Positions 24,530 through 36,027 of a stretch of DNA of 64,000 nt are shown here, piece by piece. The stretch's first letter is position 1. Each line of letters starts with the position of its first letter. The position numbers and the translations under genes are program-made. The notes beneath the pieces are model-generated. The model made no database searches and was not told the DNA's origin. It saw only the letters and a list, made by a program, of their open reading frames with translations. The stretch comes from Magallana angulata (lineage: Eukaryota > Mollusca > Bivalvia > Ostreida > Ostreidae), in NCBI RefSeq assembly GCF_025612915.1, contig NC_069112.1, positions 44,044,950 through 44,108,949 of the forward strand. Reading direction: 5' to 3'.

Positions 24530-27060
24530 GAAGTAATGATAATGCACCGTTTGAGTTTTTAATTGATAGAGAGTTTGTTTTTTTAAATTTTTGATTCCAT
24601 TATATGCAGAAATTGGAAATCAATATGCACTGAATTGGTAAAATGAATATTTGATAGATAAACTATGTAAAACATTTCGAGCTTCAAAAAAAATTTGGTT
24701 GTGTCGTTGAAGCCTGAGAAATGCTATCGACCTGTCAATGGAACGTCTCACCCCCACCTTTGGCGTTGAACTCAAGACGTACTCAGTCGTACGTTTCTTT
24801 TTAAAATGAACGCTGTATATCTATATGCATTTATGTCTAGTTTTTTGGAATATCTTTTGTGGATAATGTTTGACATCACAGAGAAGGAGAAGAAAATTAG
24901 AACGGAGTTTTTTTTCTCCCCAAGTCTATTGCATGGCTGAGGCAACCTCTTTGCCAAACTGCACGAGACTCTGCCTTGTCCAATTACAAGATAAAAGTGT
25001 AAGTATAAAAATAATGTACGTCGATGTCTTTTTAAGTGTGTACAAGTGTACATAATAAATATTTATATTTGATTTATAATTCAGATTGGTGAGACCGGTG
25101 TTGTTTATACCAGGTCAAGGCGGAAAGAAGTGCAGTTAGCAATGGAGGGTAGATCTGCTATCCTTACCCAGAGGGTAAGGACACAGATCTGGAAGTCGTT
25201 GCTGTGGAGCTGTATATCGTACAAAAAATAGTCCCCAGTTACGACTTCAACACACAGATATGTTTGTCATTTACACCCCTAACCAAGTTTGAGGTAAAAT
25301 GCACATACACTATCTCATGGCAATATCTTATCAAAAAACCTTTGTAAAATCAATGCATTTAGACAAACAAATTGCTTGAAAATCAAATAAATTCCATTTT
25401 TTTAAGCATTATATTGAAATATTCTAAAAGAATATCATCATATAAAAATGTTATTTTGAAGTCCGAGCAGATTTTGATCTATAATCATAGACTTACGAAT
25501 GCACAGAGCTTCAGGAGAGATTTGAAGGGGTGATTCAATCAATGTCGTTTACCAGGTATTACTTTAAACTTTCCCCTTTGTTTTTTTTTTTTTTTTTTTA
25601 AATTGCATTTCCTTTCTCTTATACTTTAAGAATACTGCCGGTGTTTTTTGCATTGATCAGTTTTATTCATTTGTTTTTATTATTAGTATCTAATTTTTAA
25701 GGGCATATATTGACGTAATTTTTATAGTGTATTCTTTTACTCTCATTATTAACGTTTAGAAGGGCACCGCTAATCGAATCATCCCCTCGTGAAATGAACA
25801 GGTTTGGCACACACCCCCAAATGGTGGTTCGAATCCCGTTTGGTGGGCAATCAACCATGTCATATACTTAGTATACTAGCCATTGGGGAGTAAAAAAGCG
25901 TGCGTTTTCTATCACCATAAAAGAAGAGAAAAGCGCATGATGTCGAGTGGTGTGATGAGTAGTTCAGAACTCGTACTGTAGATATTTTGAGGTTTTCTTT
26001 AAAATTGTATGTGGAAAATTTTGCGCTTAGTTATCACAAATAAACATACACTATAACAGTACCTTGCTAGAACCACTAAATTTGCATCATTTCACCTCAA
26101 AATCCGTTTTCAGAGGCTGTTATGAGCTTTAGCGTTTTCTTTGACTTGACTACTTTCAATTTAATGCATCCGGTTGACGTAAAACAATCATAACCAATGA
26201 AATTTCTTGATCTAAAATCATATACGTCAAAGGCTAATTTTTTTTCTATGGAGGACCATTATAGTAATTTTTCTATATTATTTGATAACCATTGAAAATT
26301 ACTGTTTCGTGTCTTGTAATGATAGTTTTAATAATTTTTGTTAGCAAAAAACAAGCAAGGGCGGGAAGGGGTCCAGTTTGAAGTGTACAAAAAAAGGGAA
26401 AGAGCCCACAAAGGTCTTAACAGACAAAAAGATCCATCGATCTTTTAGCAAGAGAAAGGATACCCTTTTGGAAAAGGTTATGGGTTATAATTATATTTTT
26501 TTCATATAAATGTTCCAAGAAGTAAATCCCGAAGCAACCAAGATACCCCCCCCCCCCACACACACACACATTTTGTTCTTTCTTTTATATAGAAAAAGAA
26601 TATTATTTTTATTTCAATGTTTGGTCAAGACCTTCTCTTTCAAATGTGATACTTCGGGTAAGGTAAACTAATATCTAACATAAAATAAGACTACTAGCTT
26701 ATAGTCCTTTTACTGATGTTTAATAGAAAAATTAAACACATGAATAATTATTATAAGATAATAATAAAGTAGAATCAATATCCAGTACAATTATTGTTCT
26801 TTTAATGAATATTAAAAAATACAATAAAATTCCACAGATACAGTATCTATACATTGCCACTTCTGCTGATGTGTATGTTGTAATAAAGGGACCTTCCGGG
26901 GCCAGATATGAGTAGATTGCGGAAATGTAGCTAGAAAAATAATTAAATGTATTGTAGACTTTGAAGTTTATTTTCCGAATGTTCATAGTATTTATTTTAA
27001 AAGTAATAAAAATTTAAGTAAACATTATGTTGGATTAAGCAACTTACTAAGAGTCCATCT
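24530..27060. other. Intergenic stretch, no gene seen
   Basis: It holds a perfect small hairpin at 25151-25190 (AGATCTG/CAGATCT and TCCTTACCC/GGGTAAGGA around AGA). Around 25820 a tRNA B-box-like GGTTCGAATCCCG suggests a SINE relic. T-rich and C-rich tracts also occur. Nothing else is supported. Confidence 0.5.
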
Positions 27061-27402
27061 GTGGACGGAACCGAATGTGCCACATCACTCAGTTTGTCGG
27101 CGTCGTCATCATCATCGTCTGCGTCGCCATCATCATCATCGTCGTCATCTCCGCCAGTTTCTTTTCAACATGCAGAACAAGCTGTTCAATCGACGGAACC
27201 TGAGCTTGAAGAAAACATTGAAAGTAATTGTTGTAGGGTATGTGGGGAGCGGTAATGTGAAAATATATTGTGGGTATGGTGTGAGGAGAAAGATTGTTTA
27301 TTTTGGCGGCATGCGTGGTGTTTGGGTGTTACGGCTTATATGAAAAATGCCCTGAAAAATCTTAAATTCTATTGTCCCCAACATTTAATACGTAATAAGT
27401 AA
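27061..27402 (+). pseudogene. PHD-finger-like coding remnant
   Basis: A frame begins with a serine-rich stretch made by a TCA/TCG trinucleotide repeat (27090-27155). It continues with CCRVCGER and, after one interruption, CENILWVWCEEKDCLFWRHAW and FYCPQH. The order Cys-x2-Cys, aromatic-Cys-x4-Cys, His, Cys and a final Cys-Pro-x-His resembles a PHD/C4HC3 zinc finger. It could be the 3' end of a decayed gene or of a mobile element. Upstream exons were not identified. Confidence 0.35.
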
Positions 27403-28052
27403 AATTGAATATAATCTCTATTTATCTTTACCCAAAATCTTGTACGGTTATTCCCCCTCAGATTCGCTCTGACCCGCTTTAAGTTCTTCAGTTTCCCTTA
27501 GGAACTCGAAAAGAACACTTTTCTTCATGGTCTTTATTTTTTTCCATTTTTCAAACAATGTGTTTGAGTCCACCCAACATATATAGTTGTACGAGGAATT
27601 GCATTATTTAAGAAAATTCATGTAAATTACATTGCACTAAAAACCTGCTAAATTCATTTCGGCTCCCTGAAAAAAAGCAGACAACATGGAGGATCAGGCG
27701 ATAACAAAGTAAGAGTTGTTGTTAATAACTGCTGATATCTTTATTCTATTTGACTTTGTAGTTAATTTATAAACGGGTCAGTGTGCAAAGAAATGCCTAA
27801 TAATAAGTTTATATTTAATTCATTTATTATTGACGCTTGTCTCTGTCTGTCTGATATATGTTTGATCAGTAATTTACAACTTTGGTCTTTTCTCGTTGTT
27901 TATTGTTGCGTTGTCTTTTGGTAATTTTTTTTGTCCGATAGAGCATAATTTACATCCAAACAGTATCAAATAAATGAATATTTTTTTTCTATTTATTCAT
28001 AGTTTTTTTTTTAATTTCAGAACCTTGGAGTTTATATTCAGTACTAATACAC

Positions 28053-28209
28053 CATTTGAACGATTAAAAGCAGATTCGACAGATGATGCCAAGGAAGCAA
28101 TATTGTTTTGCATTTTCTTCATCATTGTCAGTATTGATGGATTCACTGGAGCATATTTTTCTTCCGAAAGGCCATCAGCCATTTCAGAATGCTCAGAGTT
28201 TTCACTCAT
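28053..28209 (-). CDS. Possible first exon of an unknown protein
   Basis: A Met-initiated 52-codon stretch, rich in acidic and Ser residues and then helix-forming (MSENSEHSEMADGLSEE, later KKMQNNIASLASSVESAF), ends at a GT donor in phase 1. No partner exon was identified. Its upstream side carries the GCGTTAATACGC-type repeats at 28214-28320, which could be promoter sites. The opposite strand is also open here; I prefer minus because the composition is more protein-like. Confidence 0.3.
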
Positions 28210-28213
28210 TGTA

Positions 28214-28320
28214 TGAAAATGCGTTAAATACGCATATATCAATGCGAATAATTCGCAAAATAATGCGTCAATACGCAGTTCAGCGTTAATACGCAGTTTA
28301 GCGTTAATTACGCTATATGT
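28214..28320. promoter_or_regulatory. Cluster of GCGTTAATACGC-like palindromes
   Basis: About seven GCG/CGC half-sites separated by an AT-rich centre (GCGTTAAATACGC, GCGAATAATTCGC, GCGTCAATACGC, GCGTTAATACGC, GCGTTAATTACGC) lie within 107 bp, just upstream of a possible first exon at 28209. It may be a regulatory cluster or a degenerate short tandem repeat. Confidence 0.35.
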
Positions 28321-29286
28321 TTCTTGAGCAAAGTTATATAAATTTCACAAATCAATACAGTTCATTATAAAACCTACAATGTAAATTCGGATAATTGATA
28401 ATAATTAATACACGTCTGCTGCTGAACCACGTTAATTTATCTATGAACCAAGCGATAATCTTATCATCTCATTTGAAACAGAGGCACCAATTAAGGGAGA
28501 AGAAATTGTAGATTGTCACAAAACTTGGGCTTGGAAGTTGTATATACATGTTTGCTGTCAGCTAGAAGAAAAACAGAACTAAGTCACATTTTAAAAATCA
28601 GGATGCTGAGCAAATGCACCTTCTGGGCTCATTTATGTAGCACACATATGTAGCTCAAACACATTACATCAATTTAGAAATTCCTACGTGCAAGAAAGAA
28701 TGGGTCACAATAACACTGATCCAGGGGCGTTCCATTCTAGATACATTTTACATTAACTGCTGGTGGGAATACATCATTCTGAGAGCCAACATCTTACTCC
28801 GTAAACCCTGTTTGAAAATGTCATCTTTTACAATCATTTCAAGTTTCATCTTGATTTGTGCGTGCACATCAAGACGTTGGTATCTTGAGTAAAAGCTCGA
28901 GTTCCAGGAAGAAACGCTCTAGATGGTTTTCAGATATCATTATTTACATCAAACAAACAAATTTGAGCCCTTAATAATGTTTTCAAGTTCACTTCCTTTA
29001 AAGGCGTTACATTTAAATCTTCATCCGATTCACTCATCCACTGATATTGCATAAAAAGCTTAAATTTAATTATGCGTTAATCCAGAGGGATAATATTAAG
29101 ATAAGAACAAAACCTCCCGTTTCCTGAATACTTCGATTACTTGTAATTATTAATTCACTTGGTTAAGTTACCTAAAATAATAACTGAAAAGTAAGAACAA
29201 CATCTTCCATAAATTATTAGTACTAACATGCCATCAACATTTATATATTACACCTGTACGTTTTTATAAAAACAAATTAATTGCCT

Positions 29287-29393
29287 TCAATTTTCTTCTA
29301 CTTGGAAGCTACTGGTGTGTCCTGGTCTCATGTTCTGCAAGATCTGAATGCTTTCTGCAAGTTTAGTAACTTCGCCTCTGTACTCCATGAGTT
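29287..29393 (-). CDS. Possible terminal exon of an unknown coiled-coil protein
   Basis: After an AG acceptor at 29394 the minus strand reads ELMEYRGEVTKLAESIQIL and then a short tail to TGA. The sequence is amphipathic and charged, but only 35 codons long, and no partner exon is assured. It may belong with the OB-fold exons at 29996-30572, upstream on the same strand. Confidence 0.2.
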
Positions 29394-29654
29394 CTTAACG
29401 AACACTGCAAAGTTCATCATCATATTGATGATCAGCAATACTTTCTTAGAGAGAAGGGGGTGGGTTGGCTTTTATTTCAATATTAGTACCTAATTAAGTT
29501 TTTTACAAATCATTTTCATGTTGACGGGTCTGTCAATATGAGGAAGATTGACAACATTTTCACAATTTTGAGATCAATTCTGTGAATCTAGGGAAACCTT
29601 TATATGTAAAATAACATAAATCAGAAAAATATACTCACAAATCGAATGGCTGAG

Positions 29655-29753
29655 CCAGCTATAGAAATTAACATTCATTTGAAGACTGTCTTCACGTTCT
29701 TGCACTACGAACGTGAAGACAGTCTTCATATGAATGATAATTTCTATAGCTGG
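29655..29753. repeat. Near-perfect 45-bp hairpin
   Basis: Arms 29655-29699 and 29709-29753 are inverted copies with two mismatches in 45 bp and a nine-base loop (TTGCACTAC). The arm starts CCAGCTATAGAAATTA and ends TCTTCACGTTC. Inside the arm GAAGACTGTCTTC is itself a palindrome. It could be a tiny foldback element or a precursor-type RNA hairpin. Confidence 0.85.
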
Positions 29754-29995
29754 CTGATGAATTCAAGCTATGCAAATTATATAGGTTGTGTAAACTAAAA
29801 ATAAGACTTTGAATATAAAAATATGTTTTCATCAATATTTACATAATGATTGATTTCTTACTTTAATCTCTCATGAACAAATAATCTGCGACATCAGATA
29901 TTGCGTGCAAATTTCAATATTGGGAATAGAAGGGAAGCGTATTTCAATGACTATCAATGTTAAAAATTGATTAGAAATTATTGAACACCGCTGAC

Positions 29996-30572
29996 CTGCA
30001 AAATCATTGCTGGTCGGATGCATAGGATATTAAACAACTCTCCAACTGAGATGTTCGGGGATTTGGCAATCTCACCCCAGAGGGCGAGACGAACCGTTCT
30101 CCCCTCATACTTAAGTTGTAGGTCCCGCCTTTCCGTTGAGATTATGTGAGCTATTTCTCCAATCTGTAAGGATGAATTTAAAAATAATGAATAAAAACAT
30201 TCAGTCGTAAAGAATCTGCAATGGTATCAGAACCGGAGAAGAGAATGATCTAGGAGAACTTATACACCCCTCTTGTTTTAGCAAAGATAGACATTTTCAT
30301 AATAAATGTAAATGAACAATCATTTCTTAAACTTATAAATCTGAAAAAGGAATATTAATTGAGGCTTATCTCTAATCTCTTGGTTGCAATATAACATGTT
30401 TATTATATTATTTTCATCAGTGTACAACGTACTTGAGTAATTTCCACAACCACCTCCCGTGCTATTCGTTTCGTACTGTCAACGGCGGAAGCATCCGCCA
30501 ATGACAATGTCTGTGGGTGACAAAAGTCGTCTGTTGTGGTCTTTCTGTCAATGTTCCGCTCGTGTCCATAAT
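29996..30572 (-). CDS. RPA-like OB-fold fragment (two exons)
   Basis: Exon 30572-30433 reads a hydrophilic stretch ending RIAREVVVEITQ, with a donor in phase 0. Exon 30163-29996 reads IGEIAHIISTERRDLQLKY, then RTVRLALWGEIAKSPNIS and VGELFNILCIRPAMILQ, again with canonical AG and GT borders in phase 0. The V-R-L-x-L-W-G-E-x-A motif followed by a V-G-x-L-F strand is typical of the DNA-binding OB-fold of replication protein A and its relatives. No Met exon or terminus was identified. It could be a host gene fragment or part of a mobile element, since animal Helitrons can carry RPA-like genes. Single-stranded DNA binding is inferred from the fold only. Confidence 0.45.
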
Positions 30573-30579
30573 CTGAAAT

Positions 30580-32310
30580 ATGAATATCTGTAATTGTATC
30601 ATTTTAGTTACAAATCATTTTTAAAACTGCATATCATTTAAAAATGGACTTTAAGCGATTATGTTAATTTTTAAAACTTTCGCATGTAAATATACGAATG
30701 CCTGTACGGTAAAGGGGGGGGGGGGGGGGCATCGGTCTTTAACTCCAGTCCAAAAACTGGATGGCAATGGACCCGAAGAATCCGAAACCACGAATTATTC
30801 TTCAACTTCTTGGCTTTCTCCTTGTTGAAGGTACTCAGCTTTGTTCACTCGACATTGGCCAAGACGCTATTTTTCCTGTGTCGGTGAACATTGACGGCAG
30901 AGTGTGGTTTTTCCTTTCCTCTATTACATACATTTTGATGTTACATGTATAAAGAAAAAAACCCTTAATTTGACGACCAATGAATTTGATATATTAATAT
31001 AATGATAAGTATCTATTTTTTTTCCACTTCATCAGCAACAACACAAGAGAAGGCTCGCATCAGATCAGCTTCGAGGAAAAGTACAACTCTAGGTTGGAAC
31101 GAATAAGACTGCTACCCCAAGAAGGGGATAAATCCTGCTCCTGGGACAGTCGGGTTCGGGGGTGACTACTACTTGTCTGTAGTTGCTGAATAGATCAGTC
31201 AGCAAACGTAAATGAACAAAGATCAAAGGTTTAAATTGATAAGATTTTTTTTTGGCAAAAGATGAATAATGTAGATGAGAGAACTGATATGTCCAGTTGA
31301 ACACATCAATGAAAAATATTAATGAAAATGACAAAATAAAATTACAATAAAATTACAATGAAAATATTACAAATCTCACTTAAGAGTTTAGATGTTTAAA
31401 TAAGAACTAGTGGGTATTGGTTGTTTGTTTTGTTTTTTTTTTTACAAAAAACCCCACATGCCTCCCCTTTTCCCTAAGGATTGTAATATGGGGCAAATTT
31501 AATAAGTGAAACAGAATGATGTCAGCTATCTGTTATATATCATCCATATCATATGATACAAGTCATTATTGTAAGGGATATGTTCATGATAATTGACCCT
31601 TGAGATCCAAAAAGATCCAGGTCAATAAGTTGGGTTTGGTTCACTTGTTTTGTTTAGTCAGTAATACAAAACATCCCAAAGATTCTGTATCTTCAATTTA
31701 TTCAACATAAACACGTCTGGAAACAGCTAGACACCAGTCCTTTTGTGGGACATTCTGTGAAAGCTGGAAAATTATACCAACAATAAATGAACTGTTCATA
31801 TACCAAAATTATACATAGTTGTCAAGTCATCATATGATATCATACATATCAAAATTTTACATAAAGGAATTGAGTTTTACTGTTTATAGTTCTATATAAA
31901 AGGCCTAGAAAATCTGCACTGAAAATAGCATGATACTAAAAATAGCGAGATTGTTAATTACAGATATAAACCAAACTTCGGTCTTATTACTGACACATAT
32001 TGAAAATTAATACCAGCATAAACTATTTATAATGTTTTAAACTTACATGGTTGCCTATTAAAATAACTCAGGATGAAAATTGTTGATCGGACTTGTGTCC
32101 GAAACTCGTGCTTAAAACACCGGAAGTATATAATAGAAAAACAAAAATCAGCATGGGGAGAAAATATAATTCCGGAAAAAATACAATGACACAACACTCC
32201 CCGTCTGATATGATAATATCACCCTTTTACTTAAACACGGTCAAAATATTAATTAACCAAAAATTCACAATAACATGAAGTTTCACTTTACTTCAACGAA
32301 TTTTTAACTA
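30580..32310. other. Intergenic stretch, no gene seen
   Basis: It contains a run of about 16 G at 30714 and AT-rich unique sequence. No long inverted or direct repeat was noted and no exon could be supported. Confidence 0.5.
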
Positions 32311-32319
32311 AATCAAGTT

Positions 32320-35300
32320 CTACTGTTCTTCTGGTACAAGAAGCACGACTTCCGTTGCTGGACGCCTGTAGATCTTCCTCTCTGGGCCCATGCGAACTTC
32401 AATGGTGCGGACACGCGAGTCATCACTATGGTGTGTCTTCTCTATTATACCCATCGGCCAGTCATTTCGATGCAAAGTGTTGTCCCGAAGGAGGACAAGG
32501 TCACCTTCCGTCAGATTTCTCTCATCCTTCTGCCACTTTTTTCTCTGTTGAAGTGAAGATAAGTATTCCATTTGCCATCTCTTCCAAAAGCAATTTGAAA
32601 GGTACTGTACACAGCGCCATTGGTTTTTGTGTAGATCTTTTTGGGAAAACTCCTCAAGGTTGAAAGAGTCCACAGTATGGGTTGTCTTCAAGGTCAGCAA
32701 AGTCGCTGGAGAAAGAGGATAAGGTTCCTGAGGATCATAGAAGATTCCAGCCAGTGGACGAGCGTTAATGATGGAAGTTACCTCAGCCATTAGAGTTACC
32801 AGTACTTCATGATTAAGGCGTGTGACTTTGGCATCCAGGAGCAGAGAGTTCAAGATCTTCCTCGCAACGCCAATTAATCGCTCCCAAGATCCGCCCATAT
32901 GAGATGCATGTGGGGGATTGAACTTCCACTGAATTCCCTTTTTCTTCATGAAATTAGAGAGAATGTGAATGTTATCATTTACATCAATAACACTAGCATT
33001 CAGTTCCTTCACAGCTCCAACAAAGTTTGTTCCACAGTCTGAGCATATCACCCGTACTTCTCCTCTCAGTGCAACAAAACGGCGTAATGCGTTAACAAAA
33101 CTGGAAGAGCTCATCTCTTCTAACACCTCAATATGAACCGCTCGAATGACCAAACAGGTAAATATAACTGCCCATCTTTTAGCTTGCGCCTTCACTCCTC
33201 TGGTATTTCTAGTAACTACACCCCAGGGTCCGAAAACATCTACTCCAACAAATGAAAATGGTGGGGCAGGTTGAAGACGAACTTCCGCAAGGTCGGCCAT
33301 TTTAGGTTGCTGCTGTTTTCCTCTAAGTTTCTTACAGATCACACACCTTCGCAAGTAAGAGTTCACTTGACGACGACACCCGATGATCCAATACCCCGCA
33401 CTACGTATTGCACCCTCTGTGAACAAACGACCCTGATGTTTTACTTCTTTGTGAAAATGATCTATGAGCAGAGTTGCAACGTGACTCTTCTTGGGAATAA
33501 TGATTGGATTCTTTTCCTGGGTGGTCAGGTTCGAACGGCGAAGTCTTCCTCCAATTCTCAATAATCCAGTGTCGTCAAGGTAAGGGTCGAGGTCATAATT
33601 GGGACTCGTTTTAAGCACAGTCTGTCCAGATTTTAAGGCGATAATCTCATCCAGGAAAGCCTCATGTTGAATGACGTGAATGATAAGAAGTTCAGCAGCT
33701 CTCAAGGTAAGTGGATTTTTGTCCTCTCCATTTCTACGTTTGTGTAGTAAGTTCCATCTAACAACTTTCTGAATCAGCAATATTGCCTGAGTGAGTTTAC
33801 TCCAGGTTGAGAATTTCTCAAAACGATGCGACCCTAAATTGCAGCATGGTTGCACTTCCATCTTGCAAGATTTGACTTCTGAATCATCATCAAATTCTTC
33901 TCCACATAGTTGTGGTTCCTGATCATTGTTCCACAATTCATGCGTTACAGGTGGTCCATTTAACCATAAGCTATTCTGCAAGTCTTTCACTTGCACTGAG
34001 CGAGTGCCTTCATCAGCTGGATTCAACTTTGTGGAAATGTAGTGCCAGTCTTCAGGTTCACTTAGTCTGCGAATCTTATCCACACGGTTTGCTACATACG
34101 TGAAGAATCGTTTTGACTAATTTTTAATGTAACCTATGACAACTCTACTGTCAGTAAAAAAGGAAACATTGTCAAATTTAATGTCAATTTCTCTAGTAAT
34201 AAGATCATACAGTTCAACAGCTAAAACAGCTGCACAGAGTTCCGGCCGCGGTATGGTGTGTCCATGCTTTGGGGCTAGCTTGGTTTTTCCCATAATGAAT
34301 CCAAGTCGTTGTTCTGTTCCGTAACCCAGTTTCACATAAGCGACTGCAGCAATAGCCATTGTAGACGCGTCAGAGAAAACCAGAAGTTCTGTACTATGTG
34401 CTTGGCTTATCGGTACTCCTCCATAAGTACGTGGTACACAAAGCATATCAAGACCTGACAATGATGACCTCCACGCATTCCATCTTTGGATAAAATCAGG
34501 CGGCAATGGCTCATCCCAATCCAAACCACTGGTCATGGCCTCTCTGAGAATTGCTTATCCTGCAATTGTCACTGGGGCTACGAATCCAAGAGGATCAAAC
34601 AGACTATTGATAGAAGAGATGACACCACGTCTAGTGAAGGGTTTCTCTCCTATGTTTACTTTAATGGTAAAGAAGTCCTCTTGAAGATTCCAGCAAACGC
34701 CCAGACTTCTTTGTGTTGGAAGATCATCAGCCAAGAATTCCGAATTCATCAGGTCTTTAGCTAGATCTTGATGATCAAATGCAGCTAATACTTCCTTGGA
34801 GTTGGAGGTTATCTTGTGAAGACGTAGGTGACCGTGTTCCTCCAGAGCTCTCTTTGTCCGTTGAAGTAACGATACTGCTTCTTCTGTGGTTGCATGTGAA
34901 GACAGTGCGTCATCTACATAAAAGTTAAAATGAACAAATTTCTTCATATCTTTGCCATACTTTTCTTCCGCATTGTCAGCTGTTTTTCTTAAGCCGGAAG
35001 TCGCCACTGCAGGGGAGGGACTGTTTCCAAAAACATGTACTTTCATCTGGTAGTCAACTAGGGGTTTTTCAAAATCATTGTCCTTGTGCCAGATGAATCT
35101 CAAATATCTCCTGTGATCTGCATCAACCATAAAACAATAAAACATTTGCTCAATGTCAGCCATGATTGCAATAGATTCTCGACGAAACCGCAGCAAAACT
35201 CCATACAGGTTATTCATCAAATCAGGTCCACTTAATAGTACATCATTAAGGGACAGTCCATCACACTTTGCCGACGAGTCAAATACTCCTCTGATTTTAT

Positions 35301-35532
35301 CTTTCTTCTGTGGTTGGTGTACCCCGAACAGAGGTAAGTACCAACATTCAGTTTCAGGGGTCAAGGGCGGTGCTTGCTCCACATGACCAGCTTCAAACAA
35401 ATTCTTCATAAATTCATGAAAGTGCATCATCTTCGTAGGGTTCCTTTGAAGGCTCCTATCCAGACTAAGAACTCGATCCATCGCTTGTTGTCGATTAGTA
35501 GACGCTCGGCTGTCTTTGTGAATCTCCGACAA
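32320..35532 (-). mobile_element. BEL/Pao LTR-retrotransposon fossil, pol region only
   Basis: A minus-strand relic contains, in order, a BEL/Pao-type reverse transcriptase (roughly 35.5-34.6 kb), an RNase H part (about 34.5-34.1 kb) and a large integrase region with a zinc-binding HHCC segment and catalytic core (about 33.9-32.4 kb). The assignment rests on typical BEL/Pao peptides such as FYVDDALSSHATTEEAVSLL, FTDSRVVIGYI and ICSDCGTNFVGAVKEL. Gag, protease and flanking LTRs were not recognised. The element is broken, with only a few interruptions in more than 3 kb, so it is probably a fairly young fossil. Its upstream edge abuts repeat R1 copy C. Confidence 0.85.
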
Positions 35533-35876
35533 GCAGAGAAGCTCTCTTGCTTGTCGGAGATTAACGGAGACATCCGACCGTCTGGTTGAACGAGACTAGA
35601 GTTCGATATTAATAGTGCCTGGATCCATACGATTCTTAGAATTGTTTCGATTCGATTATTAATACATGCTTTGAAATCTATCTTTAAATATTACAAAACA
35701 TAACTCATATGCGGTTTCTCTAAATTCTTGTCGGAAAAGTCTAAAAATCCATATAATATAAAACAGCGTAATTCAAATACAGACTAGAAATTAATTGTCA
35801 TGCAAGATAAGTTGATTTTAAAATAAATGATAATCGATAAAATCAACTCACGTCAGTTCTTCAGTACTTTGATTGC
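35497..35876. repeat. Dispersed repeat family R1, copy C (right part)
   Basis: From the central inverted repeat (GACGCTCGGCTGTCT) to the right end (GTCAGTTCTTCAGTACTTTG) this matches copies A and B in the same orientation. The left half is absent, and the sequence passes directly into the BEL/Pao relic. Confidence 0.65.
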
Positions 35877-36027
35877 AATTTTCCAACATCTTGGTTTCAG
35901 TTTGTACAGTCAGTTTAAGGATATATTTTACGACATACACCATAGCATAGCAAAGCATTAAGATCAATTCTATGTAAGAATCAAAGTTTTATAAAAGGGT
36001 CTGGTCACTCATAGTCACTAATTTTCC

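Noticed and set aside
25820-25850. tRNA gene at the GGTTCGAATCC box
   Set aside because: A B-box-like word is present, but no A box or clover-leaf could be drawn upstream.
27697-28209. Plus-strand two-exon frame (MEDQAITK joined to 28019-28209)
   Set aside because: Splice signals exist, but the peptide is hydrophobic and unordered; the minus-strand frame over the same DNA looks more protein-like. Neither is certain.
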